Assembly (NCBI GenBank): GCA_002751075.1
Contig: NAOQ01000186.1
Span: forward strand, 46,788 to 110,787
Direction: 5' to 3'
Length of the DNA: 64,000 nucleotides
Source of the DNA: Ichthyophonus hoferi
Taxonomy: Eukaryota > Opisthokonta > Ichthyosporea > Ichthyophonida > Ichthyophonidae
How positions within the stretch are numbered: position 1 is the stretch's first letter; each line of letters starts with the position of its first letter. Shown piece by piece: positions 25,754-37,363 of this stretch. The position numbers and the translations under genes were made by a program. The notes under the pieces are model-generated. The model did not search any database, was not told the DNA's origin, and saw nothing but the letters and a program-made list of their open reading frames with translations.

Positions 25754-28700
25754 TTAGTTGGAGGGTGTACTGATGCCGGGGTGGGGTCTATATACACACG
25801 TATGCCACATGTCCTTTTTAGGCCTCAAAGGCTTCCACAAATGTTCAATTTGCCATTTTGAAAAGGAACTTCCTACAGTCATTATACCATGACATACAAA
25901 AGGAAAGTCAAGGTTGCTCTCGGCCGCACTTATGGTAGTCATAACCCAGAACAACTCCTGTTCTATGTCCTTGGTTCTTGGTTCTTTTTTGGAGGATGTA
26001 ATTGGCATCTGTTCGGTGCACGGTCTTTTGCCATCTCCATATCCATAAGCATCAACATATCCTCGGCCTGCAAGTAAGCGTTATTAGTTCATGGCAGAAT
26101 AATATAGTGCACTATACGAATGCCATACTACCGTGAAGACCAACAAAACAGGTAAAGTCAACCATTAAAGATGGTACAGTGACATCCATAAAAATGCGTA
26201 GATCAATTCCCAAAAATAAAATAAAGTGACAGGTATAGGCATGCATGCAAACAGATATACTGCAAGAAACAAGAAAGCAAACATATGAGCAATTATTACC
26301 ATTAGTATAATTGTTATTAGTATTAACATTAATATTAATCATTATCATATTATACACACCGGCAGGGTACCGTATGCATATAAACATTCATAACTGTCAC
26401 TCCCTAGCCAACCTACCTTTGATTAATCTAGTTAACATTGGCCCAAAGTTGTCATTGTGTTGGTGACCCCGTATGACACCATGTAGTGTGCTGACGCCTG
26501 GGGTACTGGCCCGACGAAACATATGTTCTAGAAGCTCTACATCCCAGCCAACCCCTCTACCAGTGTAGGCGGTCAGAGGCGGTGTCTGTCCTTTCATTCG
26601 TATTATCATGTCATCCCAGCACAGTCCTGTAGCACGGGAACAAGAAATAAGGAAAAAACGCGGCTTATGATAGCTTATAAATGTATGACAGAGAGTGTAA
26701 GACAAGTATGCCAGGTATCAAAAAGAGAACATATATAGGTTATAGAGGTTATATAGGTTGATGATAGGAAACAATAATGAGCAATAGAGAAAAAGGAAAA
26801 TGATAGAAAGTTGTGCATATATATACCTAGAGTCACAGGCTGTGTAGGGGTGGTCAGACGACCACTGAATGAAATGGCTTCTTTTAGTTCAGGGTCACTC
26901 TGAACCGCAGCTTTAAGACGCTGAGCAAAGACCTGATCTACTGCATTAGGTCCTGTCATTTCCTTAAAGATCTATTATGCAGTGAAAAGGTGGAAAGAAA
27001 AATGGTTAGATGTATATGAACATGTTTATACTGATTATACTCGACATTAGGCATGAAAAAAGAAACAGATTCCATGAATAATGTCATTAATGTAGACCAC
27101 AAAGCAACTACCTAGTATACATACTAGTTCAGCTAGAATAATCACAACAACGTAGTCGTAAATGGTGTTATTGTGTTTGTATGAAATAAGCGATATAAGA
27201 GTAAATAATAGACTAAAATAATAATAAAATTGTTCTTGATTAAGAAGAGTCATCAAATTTAAATTACTAAACAATAGTGAAAGATAGAAAATGTAGATAG
27301 TACGCCATAAGAACAATTCTCACCTGACTACGTCTGAGGGGACCAATCCACTCATGCAACATAGACACTTCTTCAGAGGCATTAAACTTTAAGAGATCAA
27401 CAGGATTATATCCAAATTCATAAACTCCATGCGCAAATTGCATAAAGTCGGTATGATTCGTGATAGCGTTTTTACCGTTTTCTCCTTTAGATATACCCCC
27501 TAAATATAACGAGTAAGGAAGAAATTCAAACCACCGAAGAATCCGTGCAAAAATGCATTTTTCATCACACGTAGCAGTAGAAAACCGGCGAAGTTTTGCA
27601 ATTTCATGCCATAACCCGTAGCTGTAAGCGAGATTAATGTATTCGTGATTACCTCGGTTGATTAGAACCCGTGGTCCATTGACAGCTTTGAGTAGAAATA
27701 GTGTAAAAAGAACCTGTAGGCTCATATACCATTGTTAGAAGGCAGGAAACATCATAACGTGTTTTGTTTTACTGTTGTATTGTTTAAAAGTATATATATA
27801 TATGAATATGAGTAGATAATAGTACGTGTATGCATAGAGGATAAGTATATTAAATACTGCATGGTAAAATATAAAATGCCACGATTCTGCTTCTTAGTCA
27901 TGGGAGGCAAATAATTACTAATAACGGCCAGGAAATAATGCATCAATATATTACAGTGGAAATAAGAAGGTGGGAAAGGAAAAGAACCAAAAAAAAAAAG
28001 AACAAAAGAAGTGGTTAAGGATGGGCAAAGAATGTAATAGGTAGCGGGAGGTCAAGTTGTGGCTTGCACGGATAGAAAAGAAAAAAAGAAAAATATAGAT
28101 AAAACAAGGAACGAAAAAAAACATAAATTGATGTAAGTTAACTAGAGAAAGAGAGAAGAGGCTAAGGCTCCAACGAATATAAACTAATAGTGGGGGGGAT
28201 GGATATATTGTATATTTTGATAAACGAATCTAGTCATACAAATAACAAACTACATGCCTCCAGTGACCTTTGTCCGCGATCTACAAAGTCACCTAGAAAC
28301 ATCAATCGACACTCCTCGCTTACAACTAAACTCTCAGAGAGGCAGGGATTATCTCCCTTGGTTAGCCAGTCCAGACTGGCCGTCAAGGATCCAAATGATC
28401 CATGAACATCGCCCCAAAATACCAAACGGTTCCCGGTAGATACGATATGGCGAGTTACAAATGGATTAAATTTATCTGTTGGCATGATAGTATCAGGAGA
28501 AAATCGTTCGGGGGAGGGCGCTTTCTTGGAGGTCCAGGCCTCGGATCCTGTTAAATCTCGGGCCATAACAAATTGAGATACACGCATGGCTGTGAGAAAC
28601 TAGAGAGGAGGCGGAAGTGGTGGTGGGGGGAGGAGGAAGCAAGAATAATTAGGAATAATTAGGTGGTAAAGCACAGATGAGGCTGAAATGAAAGTCTTGT

Positions 28701-29575
28701 TTTGGAAATAAATGGGAAGCAAAATAGGTATAAGAAGGAATAATAATTAATCGCATACATTGTGAAAGAGAGTTGGAAAAAGAATATCATTAATTAATAA
28801 TAGGGATCTTATTAGGTTAAATGAAATTAGAGATCGAACGAACAAATCGTACACTTATTGGAGGGGAAAAAAAGAAAAGGAAAGCAGAACACACAACAAG
28901 TACTTATGCATTCTATATTTATATTTGGTCAAAAAAATATATATCAAAAGACTCATATAGATACAAAGTATGTATAGGTAAGGGGGAAATGGTTTATGAC
29001 TGGTAGTATGGTAATATGTCTATGTAGGATGTATATCTCTATAGGTGCAATTGTATTAAATAAATAATGAGACGAAGCTGTTTACTTACTTGCTCTCCTG
29101 TAGGGCTACCACCTGCCAATTCCAACTCACTTAAATATGTCGTGTTGCAGAGTAACTTAATCATATCCTTCTCCAATGAATTAATCTCATTTATCGTTTC
29201 ATAGACGGGAACCTGTCCCATTCTTTCAGAAATGTAAGCATCTGAGCTGATGTCTTCGGTATTTTCCAAGACTCCATTGGGCACAGTCAAGGGTAGTTCG
29301 GGTTGTAAAGTGATATTGTCTGTTTTAGGATTTACCACTTGGATAGAGGAATGGGTGTAAAAATATGAATAGAAAAGATTGGCTGAAAAGAAAGAAATAA
29401 AAATAATAATAAAAAATTCTTTGAAGCTAAAGCCATTCTTGCAAGGACAAATGAGGAATTTCCCCAAACTTTTATTAGGGTGTTTTGCACATTCTCTGCG
29501 AGAAGACGCTTCTTCTGAGGGCTTCGTAGCCGACTTTTTTTCTTCGCAATCCTTGAAGTCTTCTTTTTCATCCAT
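25754..29575 (-). CDS. Membrane-anchored PPP-family phosphatase, 6 exons, one metal-site residue not found
   Basis: Exons, minus strand: 29575-29090, 28599-28258, 27713-27324, 26971-26827, 26626-26417, 26067-25754 (TAA). Phases agree throughout and give 628 aa. The N-terminus is charged and cytosol-like, then a CPC motif and one membrane segment (about residues 51-73), then a stem with NIT and NTT glycosylation sites: a type II protein whose catalytic domain would face the lumen. PPP (calcineurin-like phosphoesterase) motifs: GDVHG (225-229), GDFVDRG (265-271), RGNHE (296-300) and RGHQ (507-510, His 509). The expected HGG motif reads LGG (347-349), and the strand before it looks shortened. 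In PP1 the matching histidine binds metal, so activity is in doubt. Intron 2 needs a GC donor (GAG|GCATGT); all others are GT-AG. I recognise the superfamily but not the subfamily or substrate. Confidence 0.85.
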
Positions 29576-30746
29576 AATGAGGGTGAATTTATATACGTCA
29601 AAGTAATAGTTGAAGATCAGTGACCTTTACATTAAAAAATAACTTGTGTTTGAGCATAGGCATATGCCTAAATGTCTTGCATTATATATAGTTAAGCTAA
29701 ATACAAAACCAACTGGGGGAAAAAAAAGAAGAAAAAAAAGAGAGAGAGAGTGAAAAAAAAGCTTAGAATTTCAGTTCTCCTTCACAAAATGGTGTCCCCT
29801 TTGTGGTGCTATAAATCACGTAATTGCATAATATAAATGTGTTAGGTACACAATATAACTATGTTGTGTATAATTTATATATTGGCGTACAACTACGAAG
29901 TCGCATAATAAATATCTTCTATGGTAACTCCAAGTGTCGAATCAAAATCACCGACAATCACTTTGGCGATTGCATACGATTAATCATTTTATTGCATGAT
30001 ATTATCCTTGAAATCAAACTATTGGCTTCTAGTAAAACTTTTTTTTTTCTGAGTGACTAAAAATCCTCAACTTCTGCATAAAAATATTACTAAGTTGACT
30101 GGCTGATTATTTATAGTTACTATTATTGCTTAAAACTATTTTTTATTAAGTAAGACTCTTAAAACTACAAATTACTCTATGGTTAGAGTATTATAAGGCT
30201 CTGAAGCGACTATGTCTATATTTTTTCTTGACCAATGGTTGCTTTCTTTTGGCATCTACACTTATATAAAAGATTTAATGCCTTATTTGATTGCTTGCAA
30301 GTTAGTAAATACGCGATGCAGCTTCCTAGACCTAGACTAATATGCTGACATGTATCAGGCATAAAGGACAAAAAAGATCTATCAAAAGCTACTGTGCAAG
30401 GCATTTAAAAGGAATAAATATAATATAGAAACTTTCTATTGATGGACTAAGATTTTGAAAAATTAATTCATGATATATATATAAAATGAATTCCATACAA
30501 ATTATTGCCAATATTGGTTGTGGGTAACAACCTCATACTCCCGCCTCTTGCCAAGCACTTTTGATTAATCAAAGTCGTATATGCAATAGTACTACCACAT
30601 ATTATATATATATATATATATATATATAGGTATATTAGAAAAGTACTAATCATATATTTATTCAAAAATCGGTGACTTGGTATTTTTCCTACTTATGAAC
30701 TATATCTTCATTCGGAATTACTCTAAAACAACATGAACAGTCTAAA
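29576..30746. other. Spacer between phosphatase and GT31-GT25 gene
   Basis: No gene recognised. It holds purine-rich runs near 29715-29765 and a (TA)n tract at about 30601-30628. It should contain the phosphatase promoter (around 29580-29800) and the 3' UTR of the glycosyltransferase gene to its right. Confidence 0.5.
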
Positions 30747-32748
30747 TTAACAATTCGCAGAGTTGCCGCAATATTGTGAGAAGTCCCACCTATGTAAAGC
30801 TGCCGCTTTTTCTACAGTTATTCTTCCTAGACGGAGTGGATCGGTGGTAGAGGCGTGACTAATATTAGCAACCATAAGGTTGGGAAAGGCAGTGCGAACA
30901 ATATACCCTTTGATAGACATCTGTGCAAAAATCCAATCGAAAGGAGTTTGACCTTTATCTTCGTCAAGCCAGGAAATAATAGCATCAAATGTAGATTGAT
31001 GATAGATAGCAGCAAACGAACCTAAAACCCTGCTATTGACATTAAAGCATTCAGAAGGTGTGCCATTTCTAGTGTGGTTAAACATATCCGCATCAGCCAT
31101 ATTCCAACCCCCAAGCCCTTTTTTGACAGGCTTAGGGTAAGTCCCACTGCTCCAGATAGAACATCCAAGCATCAAAATTCCGCCTTTGTTCTTAGTTTGC
31201 AAGTGATTTCCACACCTGCCTTCTTTCATGATTTTCTTTAACTTTGTCCCGAATTTTTTGTGTGGCATAGCATCATCATCAAGAACCATGATGCGAGGAA
31301 GGCGAAGTTCACGAGCTTCTTGAAATATACGTCGCATGGTGTCAAGATAACCAAGTTCTCCAACCTTCAGCTTTGTGCTCAAAGTTAAATTATCAAATGT
31401 TTTGCTACCATCCGTCGCGATAAACCGACGAATATCTGTAAAACCATGTGGCTCCAGCAAAAGCTGAAGATTATCAAACTGAAGACGAGATTTTTCGTTA
31501 TCTAAAGATAAAACATAAACAGGTATATTATTAATATTAACGCTCTCTTCTACAGGCGGAGCAAGGCATTCTCGCAGATAGACGTGGTTGAGTTCAATCT
31601 GCGTGGAAGGGTTATTCACGCAAGTGCGAGAGTAACTAAGTATGGTCTCCTCACACCATTTCTTGGGAATGCCTTTACATTTCCTTTTGCTGAAATAGTG
31701 AGGAATATTAGGACGGACGAAACCAACTATTTGCTTGTGAAATTTATAAAAATATTCGACCTTTTTTTAATGGATGAACCATTGCAGACGAGTACAGAAT
31801 CTCATTTGGAGTACTGGGGAAAATGCCTTGCATAGGCTCGTATATAATTTCACTCTTATTCTTTGCTTTATCAGAATTCGACTGCAAAGGAACAATGTAG
31901 CCTCCAACCGTCTGGTAAAAAACGTGTGTAAAGGGGACAGGGGGCAGCATGCATTTTATATTGGCATGTTGAGAAACACATCTACCGAACTCAACATCGT
32001 CATGCAGGGTGTCATTATTTGAAGCACATGTCTCAAGGTTAGGGCCAATGAGCTTAAGAGTATTAGCCCCCATAAGGTACCCAAGTCCAAGACAATAGGG
32101 GCCATTAAGGCCAAGCTTTTTGCGCTCTTTCTTTTTAACTTTTCCGGGTTTTCCCATATATCCGCTGCCAGCATTCCCTATGCGGTCAAGCAGGCTGACA
32201 AACCTGTCGGCATTGACATATGTATCACTATCAATCTTACCAAACCAATCATAAAGATGAACTTGGGAGTACATATAACTCCATAAACCAAACATTTTGT
32301 CAATGGGTGGGTACTGATCATCTGAAATATCAAGTTGAACAATCATGTCGCCACAGATTTTGTGTTCCTCATTGAGCTCTCCTTGACCAACAAAAAATCT
32401 AACATCGCAAATGTTAGAAATAGAATCTACCCATGTTTCAAGAGCGGCCTTAGAAAGTGTGCTAAGAAGTAGTATAGATGAAGCCACCCCAAGAAGACAT
32501 TTCTTACTATCTCTTCTTTTTTGGATCTCGGGATATTTACGAATAACTTTATGAAAAAACAATGGCTTTGTGTCTAGAAGTAGCCTGCTTTTGGAACTTA
32601 AGAGGACGGTAGCACTGATAGAGGTATAGTTGTTAATATAGGCATTCATATAAAAACATGCCAAGATTGAAACAAAAGCGAGGGACAAAATAACTGGCTT
32701 ATTCCTCAAACGGCAATTCCTTTTTATGAAAAGTGAACACACCATCAC
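30747..32748 (-). CDS. Two-domain GT31-like/GT25 glycosyltransferase with one frameshift
   Basis: Two open frames (32748-31744 and the frame ending at 30747) form one gene of about 666 codons, parted by a single frameshift at the A7 run near 31762-31768 on the minus strand. Downstream reading continues as VEYFYKFHKQ and further to CVNNPS, matching the intact paralogue at 59065-61008 (CVNNPSLQ). The first half has a membrane anchor (about residues 17-39), then a GT31 (C1GALT1/fringe-like) domain: DWFGKIDSDTY with DxD at 173-175, GYLMG, and DDVEFGRC around 250-257. The second half is GT25-like: PVYVLSLD, RRFIATDG, GELGYLDTMRR, VLDDDAMPH, FDWIFAQMS. Known GT31 enzymes are beta-1,3-transferases of the Golgi; GT25 includes collagen galactosyltransferases. 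The acceptor is unknown. The frameshift may be a sequencing error in the homopolymer, a real lesion or recoding. Confidence 0.85.
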
Positions 32749-33273
32749 ATCATATGCCGGAATCTGTTGCGGCTGTCATTATCAACTGGCATAGACTGTC
32801 TGTTTACTAAATTGTCGGAACTTAAATCTGGTTCCTTTAAAAGGTTTCTACGAGTTTCTTCCTCACTGTCAGAGAAGAATGTAGTCATCTTCTTGCTCCC
32901 TACAGATAGTAGGAAATCGCTGTCTTCCTTTTAATCTTGGTACCGTTAAGAGTTATAGACTGTCTCCTCGATACCGCCATAATGAATTCCTACCAACTAC
33001 ACAAAGAAGCGAATTCTTTGTTTTGAATCTTCTATTCATATAACCCAAGTAACCGAAGGGATCCCAACTTAATCTGTGTTTGTTGGTGAGATCTTTTGGT
33101 TCCTTAACATTTGGCCACGCGATCTTCAACGAACGCATGCTATTTAAAATGGTACTCAGTTTATGACCATCCAATTAATAAATCAATGTTTTGCATGTTT
33201 CACACCAATCACTGAGTGTGAGCAATGTTCAGATTACTATTCAAACCACAATAGATCTGTGCTAAACTGCACT
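32749..33273. other. Upstream region of the frameshifted glycosyltransferase gene
   Basis: No convincing exon. A 73-codon minus-strand frame at 32953-33174 has no recognised motif and no supporting splice signals. The promoter and 5' UTR of the 30747-32748 gene should be here. Confidence 0.4.
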
Positions 33274-33535
33274 AAGCTTCTAGTCCTAATTAAATTTAAT
33301 TAAAGACATACTGACATTAATTGGTTGCCATTAATTAATATCTAAAACTCATACCGATTGAAACCTCATTGTAAACGCTACCGTATATTTAGAGATACGA
33401 TGCAAAATGAATAATAAGCTATGCACACTCGTACCAGACACTATGAAGTATTCAGCTTCATACATGCGGAAGCTGAAATACTTCAATATAATTTAACATA
33501 CGGTATTTCATTTTGAGGAAAAGCAAACACACCAT
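33274..33535. repeat. About 260-bp direct repeat, copy A, containing a hairpin
   Basis: Copy A runs from AAGCTTCTAGTCCTAATTAAA to AAGCAAACACACCA. It resembles 34183-34435 over its whole length, with shared blocks such as TAAACGCTACTGTATATTTAGAG and AGCTGAAATACTTCAA-like ends. Copy A holds a good inverted repeat: TGAAGTATTCAGCTTC (444-459 within 33 kb) against GAAGCTGAAATACTTCA (33469-33485). Confidence 0.75.
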
Positions 33536-34182
33536 AATATGACATGATGCACATACACGGCCAGTGTATGTGAAGGCGGTTTATCATTTGATGATTGGAA
33601 GATCCATTTATAGAGTGCTACGTCATATGTTAGATATATAAGAATTAATAATAAGGACATGTCCAACCCTGTATGTTATTTCTCCAATTGCTTTTATTTT
33701 CCCTTTAGCCTGATCTAACCATAACCTACAATTATTCTTTGGAAAGTCTCAATTACTATGCGCGCTCATCACAACATCTGTGATTTATTGGTAAATAAAG
33801 AATTTTTTAAAAATATGTAAAAAGAAGTGGTTATTCCCTGTGATCAGCGCAGTGATAACCCTCCAGTGACATCTGAAACCACACTTGAACAAAGTATTTT
33901 ATTTCCAGATTCACTATGACCATATCCGGGTACTTTTGTACTGATAATGGCAAGTAATACGCCAAGCGTCAAGAGTACTTTGCTCAATTTTCCTTATTAA
34001 GGGTGACTTTAACAAAATACAAAGTAATGCACGATAAATTTTCAGGTATGCGATTAAAACGGAATCTCAAGAATCAGCACGTGTTTATCCCCTCATGTGT
34101 TTAAATTGGTTGACCAAGAATGCAACCTTTTTATGCAGGCCAATCAAAATATTTTAGACTAAGCCAATAACAAGGAAGTATT

Positions 34183-34435
34183 AAGCATCTAGTCCTAATT
34201 AAATATAATTAGTGACAATGGACAATGAAATTATTTATTTATCATTAATTAATATCTAATACATACCAATTGGAACCTTATTGTAAACGCTACTGTATAT
34301 TTAGAGGTATTATGCCAAATGAACAATAAACGATATTTTTTTTCGTGCAAGACATCATGAAGTACACAGCCCAATACTTGTAATAGCTGAAATACTTCAA
34401 CAGAGATATCATTGTGAGAACAAGCATATCACCAA
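34183..34435. repeat. About 250-bp direct repeat, copy B
   Basis: Second copy, 909 bp downstream of copy A and in the same orientation. Its hairpin arm is decayed. Two direct repeats of about 250 bp enclosing about 650 bp of unrelated DNA could be a small LTR-type element (TRIM-like) or two insertions of one short repeat. No coding content separates these options. Confidence 0.7.
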
Positions 34436-34439
34436 TGTG

Positions 34440-36215
34440 AGCTGTCACCTCGGAAACCCTATGGTTATCCCACTATGGGAGGGCATTTCAATAGGGAATT
34501 TTCCAACTATCCACAGTAAACGGACGGGTCTTTCTCCACCCCACAACTTGAAAAGAGCTCAACTACCAGACAATATGGATATCAGACTACAGGAGAGCAA
34601 GATTCACCCTCTACCACTATGGGCAGCAATCTGAGATAATCCAATAACTAAGAGCCTCCAAACAGTGTTCCCCCTGAGAAAATGTTACCGTACTGGTCAA
34701 CTGTTGATGGTACTAAATTTATTAGACTTAACACTTTTGGCCTGCCTACACTCAGAATCTTGAGCAATAAGGCCACACATGATTAATGGAATGCCCTTGT
34801 CTATCTATGGTTAGATGCTATGGAATGTATTTTAGGTATTGCCTACCCTCTTCTCTTTATAGCTTTGGACAGGTATGGACCAACTCACATGCCAGGAAAA
34901 GATGGCTTGCTATGTATTGCATCACATAATTGCCCACTAAGACAAAATGCTCTAGATATCAACCATTTTACCAGCACCTATGACATTTGGTAGAGTGTTG
35001 TACATTTTTTTTAGCAACAATGCTACCAATAACTTAGACAAACTCTTGGACCAGTAGCTTACCATTACATTTAAGTCGAAGGAAACCACATCATCCTTCC
35101 TGATCAGAGTCAATGAAGTTGTTCAACAACTTACTTCCTGTGATCATTATCTATAGCCCCATGAAATCTATGAACTAAAAACCACTGGCATCAATAAATT
35201 ACCCAACTACCAAATGTAGGTGCTGCAACTGGTTTTGAACCAGTTCTTAAGAAATGTATTTATCATTAACCACTTGGATTCCCTTAGGCCTCTTGAAATC
35301 ATGCTCAAGCATCAGGGTAGGAGGTCTGCACCTGATGTTATCAATGTTCTTCTAGTAAAAATTGTTTACAATACCAAGATAATTTGCTGTCACGCTTGCA
35401 ATTGTTTGAGACAAACAATTTGAGTATGCATCAATCTACTGTCTCTCAATGGGAGGGAAAGCTAATAGAAGTAATCCTTCTATGCACTACCCTGATAACC
35501 AGTCCTAGAAGTAATTGTATTGCTGTTGAAAGGAAAATATTTTCCCATCTGTCATTCAAGTATAACTCTTCAAAATATATACATATCATATATTTTAACG
35601 TCTATCAGCATTAAAGTCTTAATCATGGTACAAAACCTTTGTACAGTATTTTGCGAGTCAAACCAAATTATCTGACCCGCAAATTTTATAGTTCCGAACC
35701 GGATTAACACCAGTTAACCAAAGATCTATGTTTCACTTTCAATTGGATCGGCTGCCAAAAATAATATATTGTATCAGAGTTAGAATAAGAAGTAATTATT
35801 GTTCACCTGTTAATATATTAAAATATTAAGTGTATATTCAAACATTTTATAAAATAATATTATCACCAAATTATAATCAAAACTATAAATGCGCACCTAT
35901 TTCCTAGAGCACGTAATCACTTGTTTATACAATTTAAGTTATAACTTCACGGCATCGACAACATTATTGACCCGATGAATAGTAAGCAACTGATTCTAAT
36001 TGGAAGCGATTAGTTAATCTCAACTTTCCCCATATTCACAACCAAATAAGGATATCAGCGAGACCACCTGCAAGGGATCTCGCATAGAAAGGTGGAATAA
36101 AGACTCAGCTGGTGACATGGTCACCAGCGACGTCTCCAAACGCACTCAGGTGCGATTTTCTAAATCTTCGAAGAGGCTTCTCAGTCAAACTGAGATACAC
36201 GATTCCTTACAAATG
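34440..36215 (+). mobile_element. Fossil copia-family fragment: terminal-repeat-like block and leader
   Basis: The block 35524-36015 (begins TGTTGAAAGG) is the counterpart of 6170-6660, and 36050-36215 matches the leader at about 7325-7490, including the segment AAGGGATCTCGCATAGA. The DNA before it (34440-35520) reads like decayed retroelement sequence but shows no domain I can name. No integrase, reverse transcriptase or RNase H remains here. It is an old, heavily broken fragment of the same family as the 5-11 kb element. Confidence 0.65.
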
Positions 36216-37110
36216 CTGCTACCATTGGATGAGCAAAAGCCATATATGTGACCAATACCACTCACAAAGGAAGAAACCTTTTTCACCAGTCAAGGTACCA
36301 GTGATGACAGTTGTTGATGACCAAGAAGAAGGAGGCCTGTAGTTATATCAGCCTATGGACAACTTCTTCATTGAATTACAGGAACCAATAGACTGTATGT
36401 ATGCTAAGATGATGCAATTGTCAATGAAGAATGTGTATGACATTTTCATCCCAGCTAAAAATTACAAAGCAAAGTAAGTGCTCATAAATAGCCAATGCTT
36501 GCTGTTTAGTGGATTCAAGATAAATAGATTTCACATGACAGAGCTGAAAGCAATGATATATGAGTTATAACGAGAGTTTATGGCTGCAAAAGTTACTATT
36601 TCATCTCTTACAAGACTATTAACTCTGAATGAGCATGTAGTTTGACTGAAGTGCTGATAGCAAGTAGATGATAAAATGATTAGTCTTATATTAATTAGTT
36701 GAATACCGTTCTCAACAGGTAAATTGATTTGTCAATACACAGTATGTAGTATGTGAACACTTACATTAATGAGGAAATTGGTTAATGAGCCATTCAAGTG
36801 AGTATACCATAGCATTCAAGTACTGAGATAAGATCAGACTATGCTAGTGGGTCTCCGTGATCTTTCATGAATTTAATTAGGCAATATAAATCCTTAAAAT
36901 CCGTCCCATTTACAATAATGAATACAACTATACAAGTGTTAACCACAATTGACATGCAAAATAAAGCAAAGATCATGAAAATATAAATAGAAATGGAAAT
37001 AACTAGTAAAAGGAGGACCTTACATGCATCTAACCTGCTCACACATATGCAATAGCCCAGTTAATACCAAAATAATTGCAAAACATAAAATTTTGCATTT
37101 GATTATTATA
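36216..37110. other. Repeat-derived spacer, no gene recognised
   Basis: Follows the retroelement leader. Some stretches read like degraded coding sequence, but no family was recognised. Confidence 0.35.
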
Positions 37111-37363
37111 AGATTCTGTGTTAGTTCTAGTGACTTGCCCACAGGCTTCAGGATCTCCAATTGGTTTATAAATAATGATTGGTTTTACTGGGCCAGTGGT
37201 AATGATAGCTAATTGGTCCAATCTGTTTTCAAGACTCAATTGTGATAGAGATTCTAAAAAAGGCACATATAGTAAGCCTTTAAGGCAGATTGGATCAATT
37301 AGCTATCACTATCACTAGCTCAGTGAAACCTATGGAAACATCACTAGAACTACCACAGAATCT
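37111..37363. mobile_element. Fold-back MITE-like element (about 253 bp)
   Basis: The ends AGATTCTGTG(T)TAGTTCTA and, reversed, AGATTCTGTGGTAGTTCTAG form terminal inverted repeats. The arms continue inward with AATGATAGCTAATTGGTCCA against its partner TTGGATCAATTAGCTATCA. The unit is thus mostly one long hairpin with a short centre, lacks any open frame, and has relatives at 3.7-3.9 kb. No clear target-site duplication could be defined. Confidence 0.8.

Noticed and set aside
30747-32748. Reading the two glycosyltransferase frames as separate genes or as exons around an intron
   Set aside because: Coding similarity to the paralogue is continuous through the junction with a one-base frame change and no usable splice pair.
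32953-33174. 73-codon minus-strand frame upstream of the glycosyltransferase
   Set aside because: No recognised motif; the downstream gene already has a good start with its own membrane anchor.
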